Assembly: GCF_001874625.1 (NCBI RefSeq)
Contig: NZ_CP017671.1
Coordinates: 3,596,001 to 3,660,000 of the forward strand
DNA: 64,000 nt
From: Providencia rettgeri
Lineage (GTDB): Bacteria; Pseudomonadota; Gammaproteobacteria; Enterobacterales; Enterobacteriaceae
Reading direction: 5' to 3'
The position numbers were made by a program, and so were the translations under genes. A model generated the notes under the pieces. It searched no databases. It saw nothing but the letters and a program-made list of their open reading frames with translations, and had not been told where the DNA came from. Positions 42,083 through 53,233 of the stretch are shown here, piece after piece. Every line of letters begins with the position of its first letter. Positions within the stretch are counted from its first letter, which is position 1.

Positions 42083-43372
42083 ATGTCGCAATCTGAAAAA
42101 CTTTATGCACTAGCAAAAGAACAAATTCCTGGTGGTGTAAACTCACCAGTTCGTGCCTTTAATGGTGTTGGCGGAACCCCTTTGTTTATAGAAAAGGCTG
42201 ACGGTTCATATATTTATGACGTCGATGGCAAAGCCTATGTGGATTACGTTGGCTCATGGGGGCCGATGGTCTTAGGGCATAATCACCCAGTTATTCGTGA
42301 TGCAGTAATTAAAGCTGTGCATAAAGGTTTAAGTTTTGGAGCGCCAACCGCAGCGGAAGTTGAAATGGCTGAACTCGTCTGTGAACTAGTGCCCTCTATG
42401 GATATGGTACGTATGGTGAATTCAGGAACAGAAGCTACCATGAGCGCTATCCGCCTTGCTCGGGGCTACACTGGACGTGATAAAATTATCAAATTTGAAG
42501 GTTGTTACCACGGCCATGCAGACTGCTTATTAGTAAAAGCAGGGTCAGGGGCACTCACTATGGGGGAGCCGAATTCTCCAGGAGTCCCTGAAGATTTTGT
42601 TAAACACACCTTAACCTGTACTTATAACGATCTTGCCTCAGTTCGCCAAGCATTTGAAAACTACCCTGAAGATATTGCTTGTGTGATTGTTGAACCTGTT
42701 GCTGGCAATATGAACTGCGTCCCTCCTACTGCTGAGTTTTTACCGGGTTTACGTGAGCTTTGTGATGAATTCAATGCTGTATTAATCATTGATGAAGTCA
42801 TGACAGGCTTTCGCGTAGCTCTGGGCGGCGCACAAGACTATTACGATGTTCAACCTGACTTAACTTGTTTAGGTAAAATTATCGGTGGCGGTATGCCTGT
42901 TGGCGCGTTTGGTGGCCGACTTGAGATCATGGAAAAACTCGCGCCAATTGGCCCTGTTTACCAAGCTGGTACATTATCGGGTAACCCTGTCGCGATGGCA
43001 GCGGGTCTCGCTTGCTTAAAAGAAGTCGCTCAGCCAGGCGTCCACTCACGTTTAAATGAGCTAACAGAAAAATTAGCCCGTGGTTTAAAACGCGTATCCC
43101 AAGAACAAGGTATCCCGATGGTAATCAACCATGTGGGCGGTATGTTTGGGGTTTTCTTTACTGATGCACCGACTGTAACTTGCTACCAAGACGTGATGAA
43201 GTGCGATGTAGAACGGTTTAAGAAATTCTTCCATTATATGTTAGAACAAGGCATTTACCTTGCACCTTCGGCTTTTGAAGCTGGTTTTATGTCTATCGCT
43301 CACAGTGATGAAGACATTGAAAAAACGATCAAAGCCGCCGAAACTGCACTGATGAAAATTAAAAACAATTAA
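42083..43372 (+). CDS. hemL: Glutamate-1-semialdehyde 2,1-aminomutase
   Basis: PLP enzyme that makes 5-aminolevulinate from glutamate-1-semialdehyde in the C5 haem pathway. The start at 42083 ([20 protein letters not shown]) has TGGAG upstream and gives 429 residues (E. coli 426); a start at 42023 would add 20 unrelated residues. The PLP lysine lies in [19 protein letters not shown]. Other family motifs are [20 protein letters not shown] and [13 protein letters not shown]. It is divergent from erpA; the E. coli clcA gene that separates them is absent. A terminator and a 1-kb ERIC array follow. Confidence 0.97.
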   Translation: MSQSEKLYALAKEQIPGGVNSPVRAFNGVGGTPLFIEKADGSYIYDVDGKAYVDYVGSWGPMVLGHNHPVIRDAVIKAVHKGLSFGAPTAAEVEMAELVCELVPSMDMVRMVNSGTEATMSAIRLARGYTGRDKIIKFEGCYHGHADCLLVKAGSGALTMGEPNSPGVPEDFVKHTLTCTYNDLASVRQAFENYPEDIACVIVEPVAGNMNCVPPTAEFLPGLRELCDEFNAVLIIDEVMTGFRVALGGAQDYYDVQPDLTCLGKIIGGGMPVGAFGGRLEIMEKLAPIGPVYQAGTLSGNPVAMAAGLACLKEVAQPGVHSRLNELTEKLARGLKRVSQEQGIPMVINHVGGMFGVFFTDAPTVTCYQDVMKCDVERFKKFFHYMLEQGIYLAPSAFEAGFMSIAHSDEDIEKTIKAAETALMKIKNN

Positions 43373-43387
43373 TTTACACTAACATTA

Positions 43388-43428
43388 TAGAGGTGAAGCT
43401 ATCTCCACTTTCACCTCTATTCTTCTTA
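43388..43428 (+). terminator. Terminator downstream of hemL
   Basis: 10-bp stem TAGAGGTGAA/TTCACCTCTA (43388-43397 with 43410-43419), followed by TTCTTCTT on the plus strand. It lies 15 bp past the hemL stop codon. Confidence 0.82.
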
Positions 43429-43480
43429 TAGTTAACGATAGATAACTATATCCTCATGCAATAACTCAAACTGTACTTAG

Positions 43481-44478
43481 TAATTCTCTAAATAATTCAG
43501 CCCGTCGCTAGATGATTAGTGAGCTAGAACTTAAGGTATACAACTGTGTGGGGCTAAATCTAGTGAATACAACCAACAACGCTAAAAAGTGAAACGTTAC
43601 GCGGTAATTCTCTAAATAATTCAGCCTGTAGCTAGGCGGTAAGTGAACTAGAACTTAAGGTATACAACCGTGTGGGGCTAAATCTAGTGAATACAACCAA
43701 CAACGCTAAAAAGTGAAACGTTACGCGGTAATTCTCTAAATAATTCAGCCTGTAGCTAGGCGGTAAGTGAACTAGAACTTAAGGTATACAACCGTGTGGG
43801 GCTAAATCTAGTGAATACAGCCAACAACGCTAAAAAGTGAAACGTTACGCGGTAATTCTCTAAATAATTCAGCCTGTAGCTAGGCGGTAAGTGAGCTAGA
43901 ACCTAGGAGCATACAATAGTATGTGACTAGGTCTAGCGAGTGCAACCAACAACGCTAAAAAGTGAAACGTTACGCGGCAATTCTCTAAATAATTCAGCCT
44001 GTAGCTAGGCGGTAAGTGAGCTAGAACCTAGGAGCATACAATAGTATGTGACTAGGTCTAGCGAGTGCAACCAACGACGCTAAAAAGTGAAACGTTACGC
44101 GGCAATTCTCTAAATAATTCAGCCTGTAGCTAGGCGGTAAGTGAGCTAGAACTTAAGGTATACAACCGTGTGGGGCTAAATCTAGTGAATACAGCCAACA
44201 ACGCTAAAAAGTGAAACGTTACGCGGTAATTCTCTAAATAATTCAGCCTGTAGCTAGGCGGTAAGTGAGCTAGAACCTAGGAGCATACAATAGTATGTGA
44301 CTAGGTCTAGCGAGTGCAACCAACAACGCTAAAAAGTGAAACGTTACGCGGCAATTCTCTAAATAATTCAGCCTGTAGCTAGGCGGTAAGTGAGCTAGAA
44401 CCTAGGAGCATACAATAGTATGTGACTAGGTCTAGCGAGTGCAACCAACAACGCTACAGGTTGAAGTATGACGAGAAT
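43481..44478. repeat. Tandem ERIC-like array, eight 124/125-bp units
   Basis: Units start at 43481, 43605, 43729, 43853, 43978, 44103, 44227 and 44352. Two sequence types alternate in the central hairpin: type A (CTTAAGGTATACAACCGTGTG; units 1, 2, 3, 6; 124 bp) and type B (CCTAGGAGCATACAATAGTATG; units 4, 5, 7; 125 bp, and unit 8). Type B keeps the stem ACCTAG/CTAGGT; in type A this pairing is degraded. Units 1-7 end in GCTAAAAAGTGAAACGTTACGCGG, while only the last ends in the normal ERIC terminus GCTACAGGTTGAAGTATGACGAG. The array abuts the mrcB stop codon and fills the place held by fhuACDB in E. coli. Confidence 0.92.
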
Positions 44479-47001
44479 TTAGGGATTATTGCCAAACATA
44501 TCCTTAACCCAATCCGGTGCATCATTTTGTGGCTCATCGTTATTGCCATTTAGGTTCCAAACTGGGTCTTGGTTTTCTGATGCTTGGCATAAAGCATCGG
44601 GGTTATCCGTCCAGATTGGTAGCATTCTACCCCCACCAAAATTTGAACAGCTTAATTGCCCATCGGCAGTCACTTGCATATCTACAACCCCTTCTGGGGC
44701 ACGATTGATTAATGCCAAAGGTGTTTGATTATCAAGATAACGTTGATATACCTTCAGTGCTCCTGTTGCGCCTGTTAATTGCGTAGGGCCATTGTTATCA
44801 CGACCTACCCATACAATCGCGACTTCCTTACCGTCAATGCCGGCGTACCAGCTATCGCGCAAATCGTTAGTTGTCCCTGTTTTACCTGCTAAGTTATATT
44901 TGCCATATTTAGACAATAATACACGGCCAGTCCCTTGCTTAACCACTTGTTGCATACCGTATAACGCTAAGTAGGCAGCTTGTGAAGGTACAGCACGCTC
45001 TGCAGATGGATAGCTTTGATAAATCTCTTTACCATCACCATCAATCACTGAACGCAGCGCAGATAATTTAGCGCGATTACCGCCGCCGCCAATGGTTTGA
45101 TAAACTTGTGCGACTTCAGCTGGTGTCAAATTTACCGCCCCTAGTAGCATCGCAGGCACTTTTTCCATTGCTGCAGCTGGGGTTCCTAGACGTACAAAGG
45201 TATTAAATACCTGATCTAGACCAACTTCCAACCCTAAGTTTACTGTTGGGATATTCTGTGAGCGAGCAAGTGCATCGACTAACATCATACGTCCATTAAA
45301 ATTACGGCTATAATTCCTTGGGCTCCAATTTTGATTACCCACCTTAACAGTGAGTGGTTCATCTTTTAACCATGTATTTAAACGATAGCGATCAGGCTCA
45401 CTCAGTGCAGCAAGGTAAACAGGAGGTTTCGCTAACGAACCAATACTACGGCGTGCATTCAATGCTCGATTGAAGCCAGAAAACTGAGGTTGAGAGCCAC
45501 CAACCATGGCACGAACTTCACCATTAATACGGTCAACGACCACCATTGCGCCTTCGATATCGTCTAACTTACGAGCCTTACGTAAATCAGCGACTCCATT
45601 TTCCACCGCATTTTCCGCAGCCGTTTGAGCGACAGGGTCTAAGGTTGTAAAGATTTTTGCACCGGATAACTCTTTAACTTGATCACCCAGTTTTTGATTT
45701 AACTCTAAACGTACCATTTGCATAAAGGCAGGCTGAGAAGCCACCAACCCTTCTTTATTTTTCACGCCAAGAGGCCTTGCACTGAGCACTTGGTACATTT
45801 CTTGGTCGATTACGCCACGTGTTTCCAAGATTTTCAACACAATGTTACGGCGTTTAATTGCATTTTGTGGCTTAGTCCATGGGTTATAAGTTGATGCCCC
45901 TTGTACCATACCCACTAACAGTGCCTGCTGGTCAAAACTTAACTCATTAATTGGGCGACCGAAATAATACAAACTTGCTAGCGGGAAGCCACGAATTTCA
46001 TCATTACCATTTTGGCCTAAGAACACTTCGTTTAGATACAGCTCTAAAATACGTTCTTTGCTGTAGTTATAATCCAGCAAAATAGCCATGTAAGCTTCAT
46101 TGGCTTTACGTTTTAATGTGCGTTCATTAGTTAAAAATAAGTTTTTTACTAACTGCTGCGTCAGGGTACTGCCCCCCTGAACCGAACGCCCAGCCGTTAA
46201 GTTGGCAACAACAGCACGGCCAATAGAGTATAAACTGACCCCATCGTGCTCATAGAAGTTGCGATCTTCGGTTTCCAGTAAAATTTTGACCAACGATTCG
46301 GGGAAATCAGACAATGGCAATACTAAACGTTGTTCATTATTCGCCGATTGCATCATCGTGATCAGTTTAGGGTCTAATCGGAAAAAGCCAAATGAACGGC
46401 CATTTTCCATATTTTCAATTTTACTTAACCCATTATTTTCAAACACCATACGCGCTAATATTTGCCCTTCTTTTTGGTCAGGGAAATTAAAAGGACGGCG
46501 TAAAATTTCAATGCTATTACCGCGAACCACAAATTCGCCGGAGGTGGTGATTTTACTCACTTTTCGGTATTGCATACCTTCGAGCAGGCGAACCATTTCA
46601 GCTTGGCTATAGTCCATTCCCGGTTCAAGGTTAACCATCCTGCCATATACTGCCGCAGGTAAATCCCACACCTTACCATCGAGACGTTCTTTAATTTGTT
46701 GATTTAAATAAAAACCGTATGCTGCTAATAAAACAGCAAACACAATCATTAGTTTGACTAACAGCCAGAACCAACGCCATTTGCTTTTCACTTTACGTGG
46801 TTTGTTATTTTTCGAGCCTTTTTTAGCCATTTGCTCTTCTTCGTCTTCATCATCGAGATATTGTTGGTCAATATCATCATTTTCGAATAAATCTTCATCG
46901 TCATAATCATCGCGGTCTCTGCGACGGCGGGATGAAGATTGTTTTTTCCCAGCAGATTTTTTGTTGCGTCTGCCTATTGGTTCAAAATCTTTACCTGACA
47001 T
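44479..47001 (-). CDS. mrcB: Penicillin-binding protein 1B (bifunctional)
   Basis: Inner-membrane peptidoglycan synthase with glycosyltransferase and transpeptidase activity. It is 840 residues (E. coli 844). A charged cytoplasmic tail (1-75, very rich in Asp/Glu/Arg) precedes one TM helix (about 77-97) and a UB2H-like domain that binds LpoB in E. coli. The GT51 domain shows the catalytic Glu in [14 protein letters not shown] and the [15 protein letters not shown] motif. The transpeptidase domain has SIGSLAKPP (SxxK), ARSQNIP (SxN) and [14 protein letters not shown] (KTG). The stop codon touches the ERIC array. hrpB lies upstream on the same strand, as in E. coli. Confidence 0.97.
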   Translation of the reverse strand: MSGKDFEPIGRRNKKSAGKKQSSSRRRRDRDDYDDEDLFENDDIDQQYLDDEDEEEQMAKKGSKNNKPRKVKSKWRWFWLLVKLMIVFAVLLAAYGFYLNQQIKERLDGKVWDLPAAVYGRMVNLEPGMDYSQAEMVRLLEGMQYRKVSKITTSGEFVVRGNSIEILRRPFNFPDQKEGQILARMVFENNGLSKIENMENGRSFGFFRLDPKLITMMQSANNEQRLVLPLSDFPESLVKILLETEDRNFYEHDGVSLYSIGRAVVANLTAGRSVQGGSTLTQQLVKNLFLTNERTLKRKANEAYMAILLDYNYSKERILELYLNEVFLGQNGNDEIRGFPLASLYYFGRPINELSFDQQALLVGMVQGASTYNPWTKPQNAIKRRNIVLKILETRGVIDQEMYQVLSARPLGVKNKEGLVASQPAFMQMVRLELNQKLGDQVKELSGAKIFTTLDPVAQTAAENAVENGVADLRKARKLDDIEGAMVVVDRINGEVRAMVGGSQPQFSGFNRALNARRSIGSLAKPPVYLAALSEPDRYRLNTWLKDEPLTVKVGNQNWSPRNYSRNFNGRMMLVDALARSQNIPTVNLGLEVGLDQVFNTFVRLGTPAAAMEKVPAMLLGAVNLTPAEVAQVYQTIGGGGNRAKLSALRSVIDGDGKEIYQSYPSAERAVPSQAAYLALYGMQQVVKQGTGRVLLSKYGKYNLAGKTGTTNDLRDSWYAGIDGKEVAIVWVGRDNNGPTQLTGATGALKVYQRYLDNQTPLALINRAPEGVVDMQVTADGQLSCSNFGGGRMLPIWTDNPDALCQASENQDPVWNLNGNNDEPQNDAPDWVKDMFGNNP

Positions 47002-47189
47002 GGTCGCTCCATATCACCTTACAAAATAACTTAACAACATAATCATTCACTATTTGAATAGCTTAGTGGTTAATTTTGGCTCATAACCTTAGAGATTTCA
47101 CCAAAGAAAGCTCTTAATTACATTTCCTTACTCACATTAAGCAGGGATAAGCCATTTTTATGAACCTGCTATTAGAGCATAAAAATAGT

Positions 47190-49670
47190 TTATTTCGCAC
47201 CCATCATCGCTTTTTTTGTTTGCCGCGTTGGTGCTGTATTTGCTGGGTCATCGGGCCATAAATGTTTTGGGTAGCGGCCTTTCATTTCTTTTTGTATTTC
47301 TTTGTAGCTTCCATGCCAAAATGCGCTGAGATCTTGTGTAATTTGTAATGGGCGCATCGCAGGGGAAAGCAAACAAACCGTTAACGTCATTTTCCCTTGC
47401 GCAACAGTTGGATTCGTTTTCTCACCATACATTTCTTGCATACGAATTTCTATGACAGGCGGCTTATCCAATGCATAGTGAATACTCACATCATGTGAAG
47501 AAGGTGCGCGGTAAGTTGTAGGGAACATGTTCGCTAGCCACTGCTGTTGTTGCCAATCTAACCGGTTTATTAGCAATTCTGCTAAATTAATTTGCTGCAA
47601 CTTTTGTTTATTGGTTACCTCAATAAGATAAGGCTCAAGCCATTCATCTAATGTTGATAACAATGTACTTTCATCAAAGGATGGTAATTCAAACTCAGGG
47701 AAATATTGCTGTGCTAACGTACAACGAATACACAGTTGCAACGCATCCTCTTGCCAATTCAATTGTTGCAGCCCATTTTGTTTTAGCCAATAAACCAACG
47801 CTTTACTGATATCAGCTTTATCTGGGTTACTCATGCGTTCTGATTTCACCACTAACTGGCCGCACTGCAAGCGCTTCCATGCTAGCAATGTCCCTTTTTG
47901 CTCATCCCATTCAACGGTTTCTTGCTCATTAAATAATTCAGTACAATCTTTTTGCAATTCTTGTATATCAATGGGGTACGCAAGTGCCACTCGTGCATCT
48001 GCGCTATTTTCTGGTTGCCACAACAATGGCACGATTAACCAAGAAGTTCCCAATAGCCTATCCGTTTCGTGTAGCGATGCTCCAAGCCTACTGGATAACT
48101 GATAACGCAATTGATTGTCCCTCGTTTTTGCTATTTGGTCGGGAAAACCGGCTGCTAATAAGGTTGGTAACCACTTACTTATCAGTGCGGTTTGCTGCCC
48201 TATACTCGCGTTAACTTTTCGCCCACTTAAAATGGTCGCACGCCGGCACCAGCTTTCGCTTGGCCGGTCTAAGTAATAACGTAAGTCGCACTCACCACCT
48301 CTTGGCGGCTCTTCAATAATAGCCACTAATAATGCGGCTAATTGCAAAACTGACTCATCTTTAGCGACTTGTGCTTTATACAACATCGCGGCAGTACGTA
48401 CTGAGCTACCTAGTTCTGCCATCTTCTGTCCCATGATAGACAGTTTCCCTTGTGCATCAATCGCGCCAAGTTTAGCAAGTAGATTTTTTGCCGCCCCAAT
48501 CGCGGGGGCTGGGGGTAAGGTGAGCCATGATAATTGTGTCACATCATGGCAGCCCCACTGTAGTAAAGAAAGCCATAGCCCACTGAGGTCACTTTGGTTG
48601 ATTTGTGCTTCACTAAATTGAGCCGCACGCTCCGCTTGCTCTTCACTAAATAGATGCCAACATACCCCAGCTTCTAAGCGCCCCGCTCGTCCAGCTCGCT
48701 GTGTCATTGATGCTTGGCTAATGCGTTGCTTAACTAATTTTGTTATCCCTGAACGAGGGTTAAACTGCCCTACTCGCTCCAAGCCGCTATCCATCACTAA
48801 GCGAATACCTTCTATAGTTAAGCTGGTCTCCGCAATATTAGTCGCTAGCACAACTTTACGTTTCCCTTCGGGGGCTATTTGGATTGCTTGCTGCTGTGCT
48901 TTAAGAGGTAAAGTCCCATATAAAGGACACAAAAGTATGTCCTCACTCACTATCGAAGCTAATTCAGCTCTTACTTTTTCTATTTCCCCCACGCCCGGGA
49001 GAAATAATAATAGTGACCCTTTCTCTTGCTGCAAAAACAGCCATGCTGCCGCCGCGACTTCTTTATGAAATAATTTATTAGGATTTATGGGATGATATTC
49101 ACGAATAACGGGGAAACTGCGTCCTTGTGAAGTGATCACTGGAGCATTAGGGAACAACTGGGAGAGCCCTTGGTTATCAAGGGTAGCAGACATCAATAAC
49201 ACCCGCAGGTCATCCCGTAGAGCTTGTTGTGAATCAAGTAATAATGCAAGGCCAAGGTCTGCTTGTAAGTTGCGTTCATGAAATTCATCTAAAATCACCA
49301 ACCCAACCCCTTCAAGCATAGGGTCATTTTGTAATAGTCGTGTTAAGACGCCTTCCGTTACGATTTCTAACTGAGTATCACGACTAACTTTAGTTTCTGA
49401 ACGCATACGTAAACCAATGGTATGGCCAATTTCTTCCCCAAGTTGCTCCGCTAAACGCGCGGCAACTGCTCTAGCCGCAAGACGCCTAGGTTCCAACATA
49501 ATAATCCGCCCATTAACCACCCCGCTTTTTAAGATTTCCAATGGCAAAACGGTGGATTTACCGGCTCCCGTCGGTGCATGTAATAGCACTTGAGGGGATG
49601 ATTTTAATGCGGTAATTAGTGATTCTCTGACGTCTAATATGGGGAACACTTTGGTTATCACTCCATGCAT
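47190..49670 (-). CDS. hrpB: ATP-dependent helicase HrpB
   Basis: DEAH-box (DExH) RNA helicase-like protein whose biological role is poorly defined. It is 826 residues (E. coli about 810-820). Motif I is APTGAGKSTVLPLE, motif Ia LEPRRLAARAVAARLAEQ, motif II DEFHERNLQADL, motif III SATLD, and motif VI QRAGRAGRLEAGVC. The HrpB-specific C-terminal domain is present and ends in a basic tail. It lies between mrcB and the divergent sfsA, with 95 bp between the two starts, close to the E. coli order (ligT is missing). Confidence 0.95.
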   Translation of the reverse strand: MHGVITKVFPILDVRESLITALKSSPQVLLHAPTGAGKSTVLPLEILKSGVVNGRIIMLEPRRLAARAVAARLAEQLGEEIGHTIGLRMRSETKVSRDTQLEIVTEGVLTRLLQNDPMLEGVGLVILDEFHERNLQADLGLALLLDSQQALRDDLRVLLMSATLDNQGLSQLFPNAPVITSQGRSFPVIREYHPINPNKLFHKEVAAAAWLFLQQEKGSLLLFLPGVGEIEKVRAELASIVSEDILLCPLYGTLPLKAQQQAIQIAPEGKRKVVLATNIAETSLTIEGIRLVMDSGLERVGQFNPRSGITKLVKQRISQASMTQRAGRAGRLEAGVCWHLFSEEQAERAAQFSEAQINQSDLSGLWLSLLQWGCHDVTQLSWLTLPPAPAIGAAKNLLAKLGAIDAQGKLSIMGQKMAELGSSVRTAAMLYKAQVAKDESVLQLAALLVAIIEEPPRGGECDLRYYLDRPSESWCRRATILSGRKVNASIGQQTALISKWLPTLLAAGFPDQIAKTRDNQLRYQLSSRLGASLHETDRLLGTSWLIVPLLWQPENSADARVALAYPIDIQELQKDCTELFNEQETVEWDEQKGTLLAWKRLQCGQLVVKSERMSNPDKADISKALVYWLKQNGLQQLNWQEDALQLCIRCTLAQQYFPEFELPSFDESTLLSTLDEWLEPYLIEVTNKQKLQQINLAELLINRLDWQQQQWLANMFPTTYRAPSSHDVSIHYALDKPPVIEIRMQEMYGEKTNPTVAQGKMTLTVCLLSPAMRPLQITQDLSAFWHGSYKEIQKEMKGRYPKHLWPDDPANTAPTRQTKKAMMGAK

Positions 49671-49765
49671 TTAACTTTTACTATCAGACATTGTAGCATT
49701 AGCCACTTTCAATCATATTAAAATCAGTGTATTGACAACTCACCTCGTATGACAGCGGAGAATAT

Positions 49766-50476
49766 ATGGAGTTTAATCCTTGTTTAAAATCGGCCACGCT
49801 AATTAAACGCTATAAACGCTTTTTGGCTGATGTCACCCTGCCTAATGGTGAAGAAATCACTATTCATTGTGCTAACACCGGCGCAATGACTGGCTGTGCG
49901 ACACCGGGTGATACTATTTGGTATTCCACATCTGATAACCCAAAACGTAAATATCCCTACAGCTGGGAACTTACCCAAACAGCTAATGGCGATTTTATTT
50001 GTATTAATACGCTGCGTGCGAACCAATTAGTTGCTCAAGCTTTAGCCGAAAAACACATTCCAGAATTATCCGAGTACAGCATAATAAAGCCAGAAATGAA
50101 ATATGGTTCAGAAAATAGCCGAATTGACTTTTTTCTCTCAAACAGTGAATTACCAGATTGCTTTATTGAAGTTAAATCAGTAACTTTACTTGAAAATGGC
50201 CACGGTTTTTTCCCTGATACCGTCACGCTAAGAGGGCAAAAACATTTACGCGAGCTATCACAGATTGCTAAAGAAGGAAAAAGAGCCATACTATTGTTTG
50301 TTGCTTTACACACAGGTATTCACGTAGCATCTGCGGCTGCACATATTGATAAAAAATATGCGCAGTTATTAGAGGAGGCACGGCAAAGTGGTGTTGAAGT
50401 ACTTTGTTATCAAGCTGATATAACTGTTCAACAAATGGCGTTAGGGAAGCAGATTTGCTTTAACTCTATTAAATAA
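49766..50476 (+). CDS. sfsA: Sugar fermentation stimulation protein SfsA
   Basis: 236-residue protein (E. coli 234) of the SfsA family, first identified by stimulation of maltose genes in E. coli. It has an N-terminal OB-like part ([33 protein letters not shown]) and a C-terminal nuclease-like fold with SRIDFFLS and [14 protein letters not shown], in which the acidic and Lys residues resemble the PD-(D/E)xK arrangement. DNA binding is reported for the family; the true activity is uncertain. It lies upstream of dksA in the conserved order and is divergent from hrpB. Confidence 0.95.
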   Translation: MEFNPCLKSATLIKRYKRFLADVTLPNGEEITIHCANTGAMTGCATPGDTIWYSTSDNPKRKYPYSWELTQTANGDFICINTLRANQLVAQALAEKHIPELSEYSIIKPEMKYGSENSRIDFFLSNSELPDCFIEVKSVTLLENGHGFFPDTVTLRGQKHLRELSQIAKEGKRAILLFVALHTGIHVASAAAHIDKKYAQLLEEARQSGVEVLCYQADITVQQMALGKQICFNSIK

Positions 50477-50671
50477 AGTTTTTTTAACCAATTTTTATAC
50501 GAGGCCGCTGAGTTCTGGGCGCTAGAAAGGGAATAAACACGCTCGCCCTCACAGCATTACAAAACTCATTGCAGGAACGATTGCCAAGAGAGCTCTCTTC
50601 TGCTATTTATAGCGACCTTAATTTTTCCCCTTTGGGGTTTTTGTAAAATTTGCGTGTGTAGGAGAAGCATT

Positions 50672-51127
50672 ATGCAAGAAGGGCAAAAACGTAAGACATC
50701 GTCCTTAAGCATTCTCGCCATTGCTGGGGTTGAACCCTATCATGAAAAAGCTGGCGAAGAGTACATGAACGAGGCCCAGTTGGCGCATTTTAAGCTCATT
50801 CTCGAAGCATGGCGCAATCAACTCAGAGATGAAGTGGACCGGACTGTTACTCATATGCAAGATGAGGCAGCTAACTTTCCAGACCCCGTTGATAGAGCCG
50901 CTCAGGAAGAGGAGTTCAGCCTTGAATTACGTAACCGGGATCGTGAGCGTAAACTGATCAAGAAAATAGAAAAAACCCTGAAAAAAGTTGAAGATGATGA
51001 CTTTGGCTTTTGTGAATCATGTGGCGTAGAAATTGGTATCCGCCGTTTGGAAGCCCGTCCTACTGCTGATTTATGTATCGACTGTAAAACATTAGCTGAA
51101 ATTCGCGAAAAGCAAATGGCAGGCTAA
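50672..51127 (+). CDS. dksA: RNA polymerase-binding transcription factor DksA
   Basis: Secondary-channel regulator that acts with ppGpp to repress rRNA promoters and activate amino-acid promoters. The 151-residue protein is almost identical to E. coli DksA, with the coiled-coil tip Asp residues in [14 protein letters not shown] and a four-Cys zinc finger (FCESCG...LCIDC). The start at 50672 ([11 protein letters not shown]) has TAGGAGA upstream; the longer frame from 50654 is rejected. Its partner relA is also in this window. gluQ, which follows dksA in E. coli, is absent. Confidence 0.98.
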   Translation: MQEGQKRKTSSLSILAIAGVEPYHEKAGEEYMNEAQLAHFKLILEAWRNQLRDEVDRTVTHMQDEAANFPDPVDRAAQEEEFSLELRNRDRERKLIKKIEKTLKKVEDDDFGFCESCGVEIGIRRLEARPTADLCIDCKTLAEIREKQMAG

Positions 51128-51614
51128 TAGCTCAGATGGAGTCCTAAACGGCGCATATTACGTGCGCCGTTATAAGGTTTTGTCACCGTGAAAACTTGCT
51201 CTCCCAGCATTCTCCTCCCCGTTAGTCATGGTTTATATTGGTTACCCCCTGCATTTTTATGGTATTTTTAAGCTATCTTGCTGTTTTATCTAAATTTAGT
51301 ATTATCATTAATACTAAATAATACTCATCCATTACACCTAAAATTTTAGAGGGCTTAAAATTAGCCATTTTTTTGGCCAATGATTAAAAAAAACAAATAA
51401 CCTAACGCCCTAAAATAGCTTAAAATAAGGCATTGCAGGTCATATCTTACGAAAGCAAAAATAAATTATGCTATTTTTTGAGTTAATTTTATTGGTAAAA
51501 TTAATGATTAGACATGACTTTTATGCGTTTAACCATTCTCAAAGAAACTTCTGTGAGCTATGATTAGCCGCTTATTTTGTTTAATGAATATTGGTAATCA
51601 CATCGAGGTGTACT
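51128..51614. other. Long intergenic region between dksA and pcnB; gluQ absent
   Basis: 487 bp without a gene. A 9-bp hairpin AACGGCGCA/TGCGCCGTT at 51147-51171 lies just past dksA, followed by ATAAGGTTTTGT; it is a probable dksA terminator. The rest is AT-rich and should hold the pcnB promoter. No remnant of gluQ (glutamyl-Q tRNA(Asp) synthetase), which occupies this place in E. coli, is recognisable. Confidence 0.65.
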
Positions 51615-53213
51615 ATTTTTAACCGTGTAGCAAATTTCTGCCGTAATATTTTATCTCGCAATACAAATGCATCAGATGAAGATGCATCACAGCATCGTGA
51701 CATTTTACGAGATACTCAGGCAGCCGGTAAAAGGCCAGTCACTCATTCTGCTGATGCGCAAACTGCATCAAAAGAACAGAACACTAAGCAAACTCATAAA
51801 ACAGCGCCTATTAAAAAAACGGTTCGTCAATCTCAACGTGCCGACCCTACGCCTGAGAAACACACCATAATGACAACCGTTAACGACGAAAACATTACTG
51901 TTATTCCCCGTGCGGAGCACTCTATTTCCCGTAGTGATATTAGTGATAATGCTCTAAAAGTCCTCTATCGATTAAATAAAAGTGGCTTTGAAGCCTATTT
52001 AGTCGGCGGAGGGGTTCGCGATTTACTTTTAGGTCAAAAACCTAAAGACTTCGATATCACCACCAATGCAACACCGGAACAAATTCGTAAGCTATTTCGT
52101 AATTGTCGCCTAGTCGGCCGCCGATTCCGTTTGGCTCATATCATGTTCGGTCCTGAAATTATTGAGGTGGCAACGTTCCGGGGGAATCATGACCAAAATG
52201 CTTCAGAAGATAAAAACCTGTCTTCTCAAGCACAAAACGGCATGTTGCTGCGTGATAATATCTTCGGCTCTATTGAAGAAGATGCGATTCGTCGTGACTT
52301 CACAGTGAATAGTCTCTATTACAATATTGATGATTTCTCCGTACGTGACTACGTTAATGGGTTAAAAGACTTAAAGGATGGGGTTATTCGCTTAATTGGC
52401 GACCCTGAAACCCGTTACCGTGAAGACCCAGTTAGGATGCTAAGAGCGGTACGCTTCGCATGCAAACTCAATATGAGTATCGAGCCAAAAACCGCAGATC
52501 CTATTTATTCACTCGCTCATTTATTAAAAGAGATACCGTCGGCAAGGCTGTTTGAAGAATCACTTAAGTTGCTACAAGCTGGGCAAGGTTATACCACTTA
52601 TATGATGCTCAAAAAATATGGTTTATTTGAGCAGCTATTCCCTGTTGTTGCCAGCCGTTTCACTGAAAACGGTGACTCACCAATGGAAAAAATCATTGAG
52701 CAAGTCCTGAAAAATACCGATTTCAGGCTTAAAAATGATAAACGCGTTAACCCTGCTTTTTTATTTGCGGTTATGTTATGGTACCCCGTAACCGAGCATG
52801 CTGAAAAGCTTACTCAGGAGGGCGGATTGGCTTATTATGATGCCTTTGCGCTGGCCATGAATGACATTTTAGACGAACAATGTCGGTCGATTGCAATACC
52901 GAAACGTATCACAACCACAATGCGTGATATTTGGTTATTACAACTTCGATTACCTCGTCGTCAAGGCCGCCGTGCAAATAAACTAATGGAGCACCCTAAA
53001 TTCCGTGCTGCGTTTGATTTATTAGAACTAAGAGCCAATGTCGAAAACCGGAATGAACTACAAGAATTAACATTGTGGTGGGCGGATTTCCAACAAGCTA
53101 ATAATAGCAAGCAGCGTGAGATGATTTCCGAATTAGGCAATATGCCAACGCGTCGGCGTCACCGCCCACAACGCTCATCAAACGCTGGGGCTCGCAAGCC
53201 TAATAAGTCATAG
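51615..53213 (+). CDS. pcnB: Poly(A) polymerase I, AUU start
   Basis: Adds poly(A) tails to RNA 3' ends, promoting decay and controlling plasmid antisense RNAs. The catalytic head shows [28 protein letters not shown] (nucleotidyltransferase GG and DxD motifs, here broken up as seen), [11 protein letters not shown] and [16 protein letters not shown]. The start is placed at ATT 51615: the next residues [14 protein letters not shown] align with the E. coli N-terminus FTRVANFCRKVLSR, and GAGGTG lies 4 nt upstream. The nearest other initiator is TTG at 51591. An AUU start is established for E. coli pcnB. The 532 residues exceed E. coli by about 70 because of a Gln/Thr/Lys-rich insert (about 20-85) before the domain. 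Confidence 0.9.
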   Translation: MFNRVANFCRNILSRNTNASDEDASQHRDILRDTQAAGKRPVTHSADAQTASKEQNTKQTHKTAPIKKTVRQSQRADPTPEKHTIMTTVNDENITVIPRAEHSISRSDISDNALKVLYRLNKSGFEAYLVGGGVRDLLLGQKPKDFDITTNATPEQIRKLFRNCRLVGRRFRLAHIMFGPEIIEVATFRGNHDQNASEDKNLSSQAQNGMLLRDNIFGSIEEDAIRRDFTVNSLYYNIDDFSVRDYVNGLKDLKDGVIRLIGDPETRYREDPVRMLRAVRFACKLNMSIEPKTADPIYSLAHLLKEIPSARLFEESLKLLQAGQGYTTYMMLKKYGLFEQLFPVVASRFTENGDSPMEKIIEQVLKNTDFRLKNDKRVNPAFLFAVMLWYPVTEHAEKLTQEGGLAYYDAFALAMNDILDEQCRSIAIPKRITTTMRDIWLLQLRLPRRQGRRANKLMEHPKFRAAFDLLELRANVENRNELQELTLWWADFQQANNSKQREMISELGNMPTRRRHRPQRSSNAGARKPNKS

Positions 53214-53233
53214 TAATACATAGAGAGAGTACC

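Noticed and set aside
43481-44478. CRISPR array
   Set aside because: Units are 124/125 bp and nearly identical along their whole length; there are no short repeats alternating with unique spacers and no cas genes. They match ERIC elements.
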